From NCBI RefSeq assembly GCF_001676615.1, contig NZ_LYXZ01000022.1:62001-126000 (forward strand): 64,000 nt of DNA, in the 5' to 3' direction. This document shows, piece after piece, positions 1 through 8,138 of this stretch. Made by a program: the position numbers and the translations under genes. How positions within the stretch are numbered: the first letter of the stretch is position 1; every line of letters starts with the position of its first letter. A model generated the notes under the pieces. That model made no database searches. It was not told where the DNA came from and was given only the letters and a program-made list of their open reading frames with translations. This DNA comes from Labrys sp. WJW (GTDB lineage Bacteria; Pseudomonadota; Alphaproteobacteria; Rhizobiales; Labraceae).

Positions 1-1
1 C

Positions 2-373
2 CCCGGCATCCACATCAACGCCATCGGCGGCGACTGCCCCGGCAAGACCGAGCTGCACAAGGACATCCTCGCGCGCGCCGACTGCTTCGTGGAATATCCG
101 CCGCAGACCTGGATCGAGGGCGAGATCCAGCAGATGGACCGCTCCTACCCGATCACCGAGCTCTGGCAGGTCGTCACCGGCCAGGTGCCGGGCCGGCGCG
201 ACGAGCGCCAGATCACCCTGTTCGACAGCGTGGGCTTCGCCATCGAGGACTTCTCGGCCCTGCGCTATCTGCGCAACCAGATCGTCGGCACCGATTTCTA
301 CCAGGAGCTCGACATGATCGCCGATCCCGACGACCCGCGCGACCTCTTCGGCATGCTGCAGCGCGCCCGCTGA
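2..373 (+). CDS. Ornithine cyclodeaminase family protein (3' part only)
   Basis: This is the C-terminal 123 residues of a gene that begins left of the window. The reading frame is open from base 2 and stops at 371-373. The text HINAIGGDCPGKTEL, followed by a segment with FVEYPPQT and ITLFDSVGFAIEDFSA, is typical of the ornithine cyclodeaminase/mu-crystallin family. These NAD-dependent cytosolic enzymes convert L-ornithine to L-proline and ammonia. The end (DLFGMLQRAR) suits the bacterial catabolic type. The next gene on the same strand, a CtlX-type hydrolase, also belongs to arginine/citrulline/ornithine breakdown, which supports the call. The N-terminal half cannot be judged here, so related alanine dehydrogenase-like members of the family are not excluded. 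Confidence 0.85.
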   Translation, partial: PGIHINAIGGDCPGKTELHKDILARADCFVEYPPQTWIEGEIQQMDRSYPITELWQVVTGQVPGRRDERQITLFDSVGFAIEDFSALRYLRNQIVGTDFYQELDMIADPDDPRDLFGMLQRAR

Positions 374-450
374 GGAGGACCAGAGATAGACGGTCGGCTG
401 CTTTGCTGCGGGCCGTCATGGCTTGGCGTTCGTCCAACGACGGTCGCGCC

Positions 451-629
451 GCCCCTCACCCTTACCCTCTCCCCGCAAGGGCGGGGCGAGGGGGACTTCG
501 GCGGCATGCTCGAGCATGAACGGTCTCATCTCGCCCAACCGTCGGGCGAGACGGGAGGCCTGAGAATGAAGCCGCAGCGCCTGTGCCCCCTCGCCCCGCC
601 CTTGCGGGGAGAGGGTAAGGGTGAGGGGC
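451..629. repeat. Perfect 44-bp inverted repeat with 91-bp spacer
   Basis: Positions 451-494 and 586-629 are exact reverse complements over 44 bp (arm begins GCCCCTCACCCTTACCCTCT). Each arm contains a smaller dyad around CCCCGCAAGGGCGGGG. It fills most of the 349-bp gap (374-722) between the ornithine cyclodeaminase and CtlX genes. It looks like a mobile intergenic palindrome, and a long hairpin could form in RNA. No transposase is nearby. A related but not identical element lies at 49562-49689. Confidence 0.85.
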
Positions 630-722
630 AGCACAGCCCCATGCGCAATCACCCCAGAACCCAATCCACCCCCTATCCCACCACACCACCCGAACCAACG
701 CGACAGCCCTCCGGAGCCCCCC

Positions 723-1655
723 ATGTCCAAGCGCCCTGCCTTCTCGGTCCAGGCCCCCTCCGCCGTGGTGATGGTTCGCCCGCACCATTTCACCGTCAAC
801 ACCGAGACGGCGGCCGACAATCATTTCCAGGTCGCGGGCAGCAGCGGGGAAGACCTCGCCCCGCTCGCTCATGCCGAGATCACCAGGGCCGCGCAGACCC
901 TGTCGGCCCACGGCGTCACCGTGCATCTGTTCGAGGACGAAAGCCTGGAAACCCCGGATTCGGTGTTTCCCAACAACTGGTTCTCCACCCACGCCGGCGG
1001 CCATGTCGCCCTCTATCCGATGAAGGCGCCGAGCCGGCGGCGCGAGCGCCGGGCCGACGTCATCGAGATGCTGAAGACCGATTACCGCGTGCAGGAGGTC
1101 ATCGACTATTCCGGCCTCGAGCCCGACGGCCTGTTCCTGGAAGGCACCGGCGCCATGGTGCTCGACCATATCGACAGGGTGGCCTATGCCGTGCGCTCCG
1201 ACCGCACCGACCCGATCGCCCTCGAGCGCTTCTGCACCCATTTCAACTTCGAGCCGATGGCCTTCGACGCCCGCGACGGCAAGGGCGCCGCCATCTACCA
1301 CACCAATGTCCTGATGTGCATCGCCACCGATTTCGTGCTGATCGGCCTCGACATGATCGTCGACGCCGCCCGCAAGCGCGAGATCGTCGCCCGCCTCGAA
1401 CGCTCCGGCCGCGACGTGCTGGCGCTGAGCAACCGCCAGATCGAGAACTTTGCCGGCAACGCAATCGAATTGCAGGGCAAGGAGGGCCGCGTCCTCGCGC
1501 TCTCGACCACCGCGCTGGCAGCCCTGACGCCCGAGCAGCGCGCCCTCATCGAGCAAAGCGCCATTTGCGTCGCGCTCGACATCCCCACCATCGAACGGGC
1601 GGGGGGATCGGTGCGGTGTACGCTGGCGGGGGTGCATCTCACGCCGAGGGGGTGA
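723..1655 (+). CDS. ctlX: CtlX-type citrulline/arginine deiminase-related hydrolase
   Basis: The 310-residue product belongs to the amidinotransferase/arginine deiminase superfamily, in the CtlX (citrulline utilisation hydrolase) group. Visible family signatures are FPNNW near residues 82-86, LEGTGAMVLD near 139-148, a likely catalytic His in IYHTNVLM near residue 193, and a C-terminal nucleophile Cys in GGSVRCTLAG near residue 299. The start at 723 gives MSKRPAFSVQAP, the usual N-terminus for this group. An in-frame upstream ATG at 621 would run through the inverted repeat and is unlikely. Such enzymes act on the ureido or guanidino group of citrulline/arginine-type substrates in the cytosol. 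The upstream ornithine cyclodeaminase could consume the ornithine formed. The exact substrate is inferred. Confidence 0.8.
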   Translation: MSKRPAFSVQAPSAVVMVRPHHFTVNTETAADNHFQVAGSSGEDLAPLAHAEITRAAQTLSAHGVTVHLFEDESLETPDSVFPNNWFSTHAGGHVALYPMKAPSRRRERRADVIEMLKTDYRVQEVIDYSGLEPDGLFLEGTGAMVLDHIDRVAYAVRSDRTDPIALERFCTHFNFEPMAFDARDGKGAAIYHTNVLMCIATDFVLIGLDMIVDAARKREIVARLERSGRDVLALSNRQIENFAGNAIELQGKEGRVLALSTTALAALTPEQRALIEQSAICVALDIPTIERAGGSVRCTLAGVHLTPRG

Positions 1656-2112
1656 GGGATGGGACGCTTTTCAGAGGGCCCAATGGCCCCTTTGCTCCAA
1701 GAGCTGTCACGAATACAGGCTTAAGCGAATATTCCAAATGAGGCCGGGAGCTGAATGTCTACTCTCGGGATACCAGAGATTAAAGCTACTGTTCCGACGC
1801 CGCCTCATTGAAGCCGTTGCGATCTGAAATCAGCACTTACTAAAACGACCATTCGCCTTTATTCGATATAAATTTTCAGCCTACCGAGTAAGTCTGCTAC
1901 CTTATTGAAGCTTCGACAATAGTACGTTGCGTCTTATTCACCGTTTTCCTGCTATGAGGCCAGCAATAACTAAATGAATAGTTGCTGCAGGTTTCACGTT
2001 GCGCAAAAATATTCTTTTATGAGATCGCTTCGTGTTCGACCACCTCTCAGCCCTGATGTAAGCTGCGATCACGATTACGATGGATATCGCTAAATCACAG
2101 AAGGCGACTTCA
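1656..2112. other. AT-rich gap at the left edge of the low-GC island
   Basis: About 450 bases without a convincing gene. Base composition falls sharply from about 1740 compared with the preceding gene, with many A/T runs around 1850-2010. I see no tRNA, integrase remnant or clear direct repeat that would mark an insertion site. The segment probably carries the promoter of the HEPN gene that follows, but no promoter stands out. Confidence 0.5.
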
Positions 2113-3168
2113 ATGCCGATTATTGACGCAGGAGCCTATTCCCAGACTAACACCGAATATTTGCTAACGATGCTCATCGACCTGTCTGGCGATGATAAGT
2201 TCTACGAGAAGAACGATGTCTTCTTCTTTAATATCTATCTTGGCGATAAATACATCTCATTTCCCGGAGTAATAAATCATTTCCATGTGTGTAGATACAT
2301 GGACTACGGTTATCTATTCGCAATTTTTCATACTGTTCTTAGAAAAGACGTAATTGGAGACAATGTCTCTTTTCCAGATTATGAGGATACATGCCTAACT
2401 TTACTTTGGACAGCACAAGAAGATTGCAATGATCACATCACTGCTGCTCTAAATTATGCAAATGAGGTGATCCAAAACATGGAATTCGCGACAGGTAAGG
2501 CAATACCAGTTGGTTTAGGAGAAATCCAAAGACAGTCAAATTTCGAGGTGGCACATGTTAAAGTGATCGAAGGGATCGTTGATCGAATCTCGCTCCAGCA
2601 CGAACGATTGCATATCCCAACCCTTTCGCCACAGATTGCTCCGATTCTAAATGCCCTGATGGGCTTTGATGACGAATATGAGAAGATCAGGGACACGGAA
2701 CCCGTTAAATTGGTCAACCATGCGGGTCGTTGGCAACAGAAAGCTATTCGTGCCCATGGAAATGGCGAGTACGCTGACTGCGTTGTTTGTTCTGCGATAT
2801 GGGCGGAGACATTCCTTGTCCGCATAACCGCCGAACTTATGGCTTTAGATGGCGATCCCATCGCGAACCTCAAGGCAGAGATGCAACGAGGTATTCCCCA
2901 ATTCCTGAATCGATACCTCGGATCGAAGTTCCTCAAAGGAAATTGGGATCACACATCAGAGGCTACCAAGGTCGGAAAATGGTACCAGATGGCTTATGGG
3001 CTTCGCAGCCGCGTCATGCATGAAGGATATATGCCAACGAGCAACGAGGCATATGATTGCTACGAAACGACACACGAATTCGTTCGCCAAGTAAGCAAAG
3101 AAATTGGTGAGTTGAAAGACCCGAAGCTCTCTGTCGTAACGAGATTCTTTAAACACATGCCTGTATAG
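2113..3168 (+). CDS. HEPN-motif protein, candidate RNase or defence effector
   Basis: I do not recognise a named family. The start at 2113 has AAGG eight bases upstream; an ATG at 2080 would add 11 residues but lacks a ribosome-binding site. The product (351 residues) has an unassigned N-terminal half. Its C-terminal part resembles a HEPN four-helix domain: a helix with QQKAIRAHGNGEYADCVV, a second with SAIWAETFLVRI, then YGLRSRVMHEGY. That last segment carries an R-x4-H motif (Arg 298, His 303), the active-site signature of HEPN ribonucleases. The gene has clearly lower GC than its surroundings. It converges on the GHKL/nuclease gene with only 32 bp between their stops. HEPN proteins are common in toxin-antitoxin and anti-phage systems, so a defence role is inferred. 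A non-catalytic HEPN fold is also possible. Confidence 0.55.
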   Translation: MPIIDAGAYSQTNTEYLLTMLIDLSGDDKFYEKNDVFFFNIYLGDKYISFPGVINHFHVCRYMDYGYLFAIFHTVLRKDVIGDNVSFPDYEDTCLTLLWTAQEDCNDHITAALNYANEVIQNMEFATGKAIPVGLGEIQRQSNFEVAHVKVIEGIVDRISLQHERLHIPTLSPQIAPILNALMGFDDEYEKIRDTEPVKLVNHAGRWQQKAIRAHGNGEYADCVVCSAIWAETFLVRITAELMALDGDPIANLKAEMQRGIPQFLNRYLGSKFLKGNWDHTSEATKVGKWYQMAYGLRSRVMHEGYMPTSNEAYDCYETTHEFVRQVSKEIGELKDPKLSVVTRFFKHMPV

Positions 3169-3200
3169 ATTTTTATAAAACTATAAATTTTCCGATCTTA

Positions 3201-5252
3201 CTAGGCTATGTCGCGACTCCTACTGAGCCCAGCCGCACTTATACTCGCCTGATTCCGGAGCCAAGCGTCGTTGATCAGATCGCGCCATTGTACAACCTCA
3301 ATGGACCCTCGGTAGGCGTTCAGTAGCGGCCGGATTCTGCCTTCACCGTTCGCGGTGGTCTGCCATCCAGATAATTGATGGACGAGATCGCCGACGATGT
3401 CGGCAACTACGTAGCAATAGAAGATGCAGTCATCCGCGACGCGTATGCGCTCTCGCGAAAAACTCTCTATCTCACCATTCTTCAACTGCGACAGGTACTT
3501 GATTATTTGGACCTCGATCTGGTCTTCGACGCCCTTATAGTCCTTTCGTCCCGGCCGCTTGAATTCCACAATCATCATCTTCCGCAATGGTTCAGAGATA
3601 TCGACGTTGTCGGGGTCCCCATCGGGATCTGTGACACCTAAGCCGTAGGCCAAATTCCAGACGATTAGGTCTGATCGAAAATCTGTTCCGCCCTCTTTCA
3701 GAAGAACATCGAGCCGCTTATCCGATGAGAATGCGCGGGTGAATGCAAGCCGCTCGTCTACGATCCAAAGATCGTGCGCCCGGCTCTTTCGCTCGTTGTG
3801 ATCATCGCCCCGTATGCCCATGGGTACGATCAACGAGTGGAGGGACTTTTCCAGATGATAGTCATCCTCCTTGCCTTCGCGTTGACGGACACGCCGGATC
3901 ATCTTGTCCACAAGTTCCAATACTAGCTTTCGGCGTACGACGTGCTGTGCCAGCGCTAGCTTTTCTGATGCATGAATGTCCGCCGCAGCTTTTAAGACAA
4001 CATCACTGAAATTTGCCGAAACCGATGCCGAACTCTCAAGTTGGTCGATTATACCCTGCATTGCCACAGTGCGGCTCTCGTCACGTCGTATCTGATATTT
4101 CACCAACCCAGCAGCGAAGTCCTCCGGCTCAGTAGCATGGAACGGGACCCTATCAAGCTGTACCTCTGTTTCGTCAAAGCCATATATTGGATGTCGCCTG
4201 ACGAAGGCTTCGTAGTTCTCCCTGCGTTCTTTCAGATATCCCGCTAGCTGATCAGGGAAGAATCTCGCTTTTACCTGATCGACGCAATGACGGGTAAGAT
4301 CTTTGAGTGTCTTCTCAGGGATGTTAAAGGCCGTGCGCCCCTCGTTGACGCGTTTGTCCAGATAGTCGCCTGTCACGCATCCATGAAAGAATAGACCATC
4401 CTCACCTTGTGCTGACAGTGAACGAAGCCCGAGGAGATTATCGATTTTTCTCGACTCGACCGTCCGGCCGTCAGCAAGCAGGTGTAATTGATGATTCCCA
4501 TCGAGCCCGGTACTAGCCTCTGGCCTACACGCGAAGCCGACGATCGACAACGTGCCGAAATCCTCAGTGTCGAAGTCACTTGTCTTCAACGGCTTACCTA
4601 TGACGAGATCAGACACCTCCTTGGGGTATCGAGCGATCTGATCTCCGATCTGGACGACCACTTCCGGACCATTCCCCATTAAGAAGTCTGCGATGAAGTG
4701 AGCAGTGAAGTAACGAAGGAAGGTGTCGGCTCGCTTCGGGAAATGATGAATGTATTCGGCTCCACGGAGGCCAACGAACTGAATCAATGTGCCGTATCGA
4801 TCCGCTGCCTCGCCTTTGGGATTATCGGTGACGATCTGCTCATCATTGTTCAGTTCGAAGCGAAAGGCGCGTCGCTTGTCGGCTCCGTTTTCATCGTATG
4901 AGCTCTCGACGCGGATACGACTAAATGCATCCAGCCAGAAAAGCCGTCCTACGCCCTTGCCGCCCTTCGCCTTCTTGAAGTCTGTATCGACCTCACAGAA
5001 TGCCTTATATCGAGGATCATCGAGGCCGATGCCATTATCTTCGACTTCAATCCTGACCTTTGATGAATCACTGAGTTCCGTGATTCGGACATCAACTCGG
5101 CCTTTGTGGTCCGGGGTCAGCTTCTGCCGGTCTTCGATGGCAAACATCGCATTGCTAACCGCCTCGAATAGCGGCTGTAAACCTTGTGAATTGTTGGACG
5201 GCTTAGCGAGCTTCCGGACGCGGTTCTCAATATTCTCGGTAAGACTTGGCAC
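3201..5252 (-). CDS. GHKL ATPase fused to a PD-(D/E)XK nuclease-like domain
   Basis: Cytosolic protein of 683 residues, counted from a GTG at 5252 preceded by a G-rich Shine-Dalgarno-like run. A TTG at 5267 is an alternative start. The N-terminus has a GHKL (Hsp90/MutL/MORC-type) ATP site: LFEAVSNA with Glu 30 and Asn 34, VEDNGIGL at about 70-77, and KGGKGVGRLFW at about 96-106. The middle (about 150-500) has no recognised motif. Near the C-terminus, SDLIVW (Asp 528), then IVEFKRP (Glu 563, Lys 565) and DQIEVQIIKYL (Gln 578) match the D...ExK...Q pattern of PD-(D/E)XK nucleases. The family is not named here. The architecture, low GC and convergent HEPN neighbour suggest a defence ATPase-nuclease. 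Activity is inferred, not shown. Confidence 0.65.
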   Translation of the reverse strand: MPSLTENIENRVRKLAKPSNNSQGLQPLFEAVSNAMFAIEDRQKLTPDHKGRVDVRITELSDSSKVRIEVEDNGIGLDDPRYKAFCEVDTDFKKAKGGKGVGRLFWLDAFSRIRVESSYDENGADKRRAFRFELNNDEQIVTDNPKGEAADRYGTLIQFVGLRGAEYIHHFPKRADTFLRYFTAHFIADFLMGNGPEVVVQIGDQIARYPKEVSDLVIGKPLKTSDFDTEDFGTLSIVGFACRPEASTGLDGNHQLHLLADGRTVESRKIDNLLGLRSLSAQGEDGLFFHGCVTGDYLDKRVNEGRTAFNIPEKTLKDLTRHCVDQVKARFFPDQLAGYLKERRENYEAFVRRHPIYGFDETEVQLDRVPFHATEPEDFAAGLVKYQIRRDESRTVAMQGIIDQLESSASVSANFSDVVLKAAADIHASEKLALAQHVVRRKLVLELVDKMIRRVRQREGKEDDYHLEKSLHSLIVPMGIRGDDHNERKSRAHDLWIVDERLAFTRAFSSDKRLDVLLKEGGTDFRSDLIVWNLAYGLGVTDPDGDPDNVDISEPLRKMMIVEFKRPGRKDYKGVEDQIEVQIIKYLSQLKNGEIESFSRERIRVADDCIFYCYVVADIVGDLVHQLSGWQTTANGEGRIRPLLNAYRGSIEVVQWRDLINDAWLRNQASISAAGLSRSRDIA

Positions 5253-5528
5253 AGTCTGCCCCCCCAATTCACTATCTCAGACGCTTCCCATTTTGTCACT
5301 TGGCCAACATGCGAGATTGTTTGCGAAATCCGCGAACTACGTGAGTCATCACAGTCTTATTCGGCTTCAGATACCAGTGGTGTTACTGCGCGGTCGGCTT
5401 TCACGAGATCCTAAAACCGTTGCCAACGTCCGAAACAGGCCGCTGAGCGGTCGTTTTGCTACGAGGTACGTGGAAGATCGCGAAGGGTCAAATGGCGTCG
5501 ATGTCTCTCCGGCGTCCATCCATCCTCC

Positions 5529-6476
5529 TTAAACAACGTCGGGCCTTTGCTTGATCAATGCCGGCAACACCAGCCCGACAACGATAAAAGCCGCACCCCA
5601 GATGTCGTAGTCGTGCAGGCTTTCCCCGAGCAGGAGATAGGCGAGCAGGGCCACGAAGACGGTCTGCAGGTAGAGCAGCATGCTGGCACGGCCGGCGCCG
5701 AGTGCCTCGACGCTGCGATTGTAGAGATAATACATCAGCGCGCCGCCCGGCCCGGCCAGATAGGCGAGCGCCAGCAGGCCGTTGGCATTCAGGGCCGAGC
5801 CGCCGCCGGTCAGCTCCCACAGATAGAAAGGCAAGGCGGCAAGGGCGCCGGCGCCGAGCAGGACCACCACCGTGGGCAGCAGGGGGATGCCGAATCTGGC
5901 ACGGCGCAGGAGCACGGTGTAGAGGCCCCAGCAGAAGGCGCTGCCGACGATCCACAATTCGCCGGCACTGAACTGCAGCCCCTCGAGCGCGCCGAGATCG
6001 CCATGGGCGACGATGACCAGCATGCCGGCCAGGGCGAGCAGCGCGCCGATGGCCTTCCACAGGCCGAGCGGTTCGCCCAACACGATGCGGGCAATCACCA
6101 TGGTCATCACTGGTGACAGCGCCATGATGATGCCGGCCGTGGTCGCGTTGGTGGAATGGAGGCCCGTATAGATCATGCCCTGGCACAGGGTCAGTCCAAC
6201 AGCGCCGACGATGAGGACCTCCAGCGCCCGCGAGCGAATCAAGGCGATGATCGCGCCGTAGTGGCGGTGCACGATCGGCAGCAGGATCGCGCAGGCCAGC
6301 AAGAGCCGACAGAAGCAGAGGGCCCAGGGGCCCATTTCCGGCGCCGCCCATTTGGCCGCGATGTAGACGCCGGCCGAAAGCAGCCAGCCCAGGACAGCGG
6401 TCGCGTAAGCGCTTGCAAGGGACAGGCCAGGGGCTGTATTCGCTTCGTCGGGGTGGGCTATCGGCAGCATCTGCAT
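5529..6476 (-). CDS. EamA/DMT-family membrane transporter
   Basis: A 315-residue inner-membrane protein with about ten hydrophobic segments arranged as two EamA repeats, for example AYATAVLGWLLSAGVYIA near the N-terminus, IIMALSPVMTMVIARIVLGE in the first half and MLLYLQTVFVALLAYLLLGE in the second. The GE ending of a helix followed by a short loop recurs in both halves, as expected for drug/metabolite transporters (RhaT/YdcZ-like exporters). The start at 6476 has GGGAGGAGAGGG directly upstream. A longer frame to 6596 has no such site. It lies alone between the low-GC island and the esterase gene on the other strand. Substrate unknown; amino acid or metabolite export is typical of the family. 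Confidence 0.85.
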   Translation of the reverse strand: MQMLPIAHPDEANTAPGLSLASAYATAVLGWLLSAGVYIAAKWAAPEMGPWALCFCRLLLACAILLPIVHRHYGAIIALIRSRALEVLIVGAVGLTLCQGMIYTGLHSTNATTAGIIMALSPVMTMVIARIVLGEPLGLWKAIGALLALAGMLVIVAHGDLGALEGLQFSAGELWIVGSAFCWGLYTVLLRRARFGIPLLPTVVVLLGAGALAALPFYLWELTGGGSALNANGLLALAYLAGPGGALMYYLYNRSVEALGAGRASMLLYLQTVFVALLAYLLLGESLHDYDIWGAAFIVVGLVLPALIKQRPDVV

Positions 6477-6975
6477 CTCCCTCTCCTCCCAGCACGCATG
6501 GGACCGGAGCAATTGCAGCGCCGCGTCGCCGGGTGCCGCTCTCCGGCCCGGCGCCCACCGGCGCTGTTCAATCCGCCCGGCCTGACGGGCAGCCATCCGA
6601 TTTATTCAATCGGGATGGTTATCCGGCAATACAACGACGCTCCAGCATTACACCAACGGCATAGATGCTTGCCCGATCAAGCACCGTCATGGCGAGCGTA
6701 GCGAAGCAATCCAGGGCCGGAAGACGTGGTGGCCGTGGCTCCTGGATTGCTTCGCCATGCCAATCCTGCGGATCGGCAGAGCTCGCAATGACGCGTGGGT
6801 CAAACGTCGCGGCCGCTGGTATTACGCCGTCTCGAAAGATTAGAGCGTTCGCCGCCGCAAAAATAAGACGCGTTTCACCTCGGCCTCACTGCCGTAGCGT
6901 AAATTACGACTGATTGCGGCCATCGATTACCAGGCATAGTGTCACGATGCGCCAGTCTTTATCAAGGAGCATGCC
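6477..6975. other. Gene-free region between divergent transporter and esterase genes
   Basis: About 500 bases that hold the divergent promoters and one family-A palindrome at 6685-6793. The rest shows no open frame with protein-like content. The ribosome-binding site AAGGAG for the esterase lies at 6964-6969. No tRNA or terminator was recognised. Confidence 0.5.
6685..6793. repeat. Intergenic palindrome, family A copy 1
   Basis: It begins CGTCATGGCGAGCGTAGCGA and ends GAGCTCGCAATGACG, with an inner inverted pair CGAAGCAATCCAG / CTGGATTGCTTCG. Copies occur at 13603-13711, 21331-21415 and 40135-40221. This copy and the one at 13603 share an extra right-hand module (GCCATGCCAATC...GGCAGAGCTCGC) that the other two lack. 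Confidence 0.85.
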
Positions 6976-7875
6976 GTGGCCGACCGCGAGCGCACCCTGC
7001 AGGAAATCGCCGCCATCCGCGACTTGCTGGCCTCCAAGCCCCGGCCGGTCGGATGGGGCGAGCGGCGCGCCCGGCTCGACGAGGTCGGCACACACTGGCC
7101 CGTGGCCGAGGACATCCTGTGCACGGGTGTCCTGTGCGACGGCGTCCCCGGCGAATGGTCGATGGCGCCGGGCAGCGAGGCGGAGAAGGTGCTGCTCTAC
7201 TTCCATGGCGGCGGCTATTGCTCGGGCTCGATCAGGAGCCATCGCCGGCTGGTGACGGAAGCCGGCCGCGCGGCGCGCATGCGGACCCTGGCGATCGACT
7301 ATCGCCGCGCGCCCGAACACCCGTTTCCGGCCCAGCACCAGGACGCACTCGCCGCATGGCGCTTCCTGCGGCGGCAGGGCGTCGCCGCCGAAGACATCGC
7401 GGTCGGCGGCGACAGTGCGGGCGGCAATCTCACTCTGGCCCTGATCGGCCGCCTGCACGCCGCCGGCGAGCCCCTGCCCCGCTGTGCCTGGCTGATTTCG
7501 CCCTGGACCGATCTCACCATGTCGGGCGCGACGCTCGCCGGCAAGGAGCCGATCGATCCGATCATCCACAAGGCCTATCTGGAGGAGCTTGCCGCCGCCT
7601 ATGTCCCGGCGGGGACGGACCGTGGCGACCCGCTCATCTCGCCCTTGTTCGCCGACCTGCGCGGCTTCCCGCCGCTGCTGATCCAGGTTGGTTCGGCCGA
7701 GACGTTGCTGTCGGACGCAACGCGGCTTGCCGAGGCAGCGGGGAGCGCGGATGTGCCGGTGCGGCTCGAGATCTGGCCGCATATGATCCACGCCTGGCCC
7801 GTCTGGAACGCCGGCCTGGAAGACGGCCGGCGTGCGCTTTGCGCCGCGGGTGACTTCATGAGGAACGCCGGGTAG
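6976..7875 (+). CDS. Alpha/beta hydrolase, hormone-sensitive lipase family esterase
   Basis: A 299-residue cytosolic serine esterase of the HSL (family IV) type. It has the oxyanion-hole motif HGGGYCSG near residue 76, the nucleophile elbow GGDSAGGNL near residue 140, and the C-terminal His in WPHMIHAWP near residue 270. The Asp of the triad should lie in the strand before that. The start is a GTG at 6976 with AAGGAG seven bases upstream; the nearby ATG at 6971 is in another frame. These enzymes hydrolyse short acyl esters. The gene stands alone and its natural substrate cannot be read from context. Confidence 0.88.
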   Translation: MADRERTLQEIAAIRDLLASKPRPVGWGERRARLDEVGTHWPVAEDILCTGVLCDGVPGEWSMAPGSEAEKVLLYFHGGGYCSGSIRSHRRLVTEAGRAARMRTLAIDYRRAPEHPFPAQHQDALAAWRFLRRQGVAAEDIAVGGDSAGGNLTLALIGRLHAAGEPLPRCAWLISPWTDLTMSGATLAGKEPIDPIIHKAYLEELAAAYVPAGTDRGDPLISPLFADLRGFPPLLIQVGSAETLLSDATRLAEAAGSADVPVRLEIWPHMIHAWPVWNAGLEDGRRALCAAGDFMRNAG

Positions 7876-7897
7876 TAGACCCGCGCGCCAAGGGCGC

Positions 7898-8039
7898 GAC
7901 CCGTCATCCCCGGCCGTATCCTCACAAGCTCCGCTTGTGAGCGACAGCGAGGGGAAGGGGATCCAGGGGCCAACAGACGTGAACCACAGCCCCTGGATCC
8001 CCTTCCCGGGGTCTTCGACCCCGCCGGGGATGACGGGTC
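7898..8039. repeat. Intergenic palindrome, family B copy 1
   Basis: GACCCGTCATCCCCGGC at 7898-7914 is repeated in inverted form at 8023-8039, with inner inverted segments GGGGAAGGGGATCCAGGGG / CCCCTGGATCCCCTTCCC. It lies between the convergent esterase and ureohydrolase genes, where it could act as a bidirectional hairpin. A related full element is at 29299-29407 and a half element at 9208-9264. Confidence 0.8.
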
Positions 8040-8138
8040 AAGCTTCATGAGGCCTGGTATGAGCCGGCCAGCGATTGAGAACGGCAGCCTTTCATACGGG
8101 TGCCGCCGGCTCTGCACCGGCGGCCGTCCTCTCGCCCC

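Noticed and set aside
451..629. Inverted repeat as the ends of an insertion sequence
   Set aside because: The interior is only 91 bp with no transposase, and there is no visible target duplication. It is better seen as a non-autonomous intergenic palindrome.
462..1637. Long minus-strand open frame opposite the CtlX gene
   Set aside because: It is the antisense frame of a high-GC gene. The translation has no motif and runs through the inverted repeat, while the plus-strand frame carries clear family signatures.
1656..5528. Prophage or integrative element
   Set aside because: I looked for an integrase, tRNA target, flanking direct repeats or phage structural genes and found none. Only the lower GC and gene content point to transfer.
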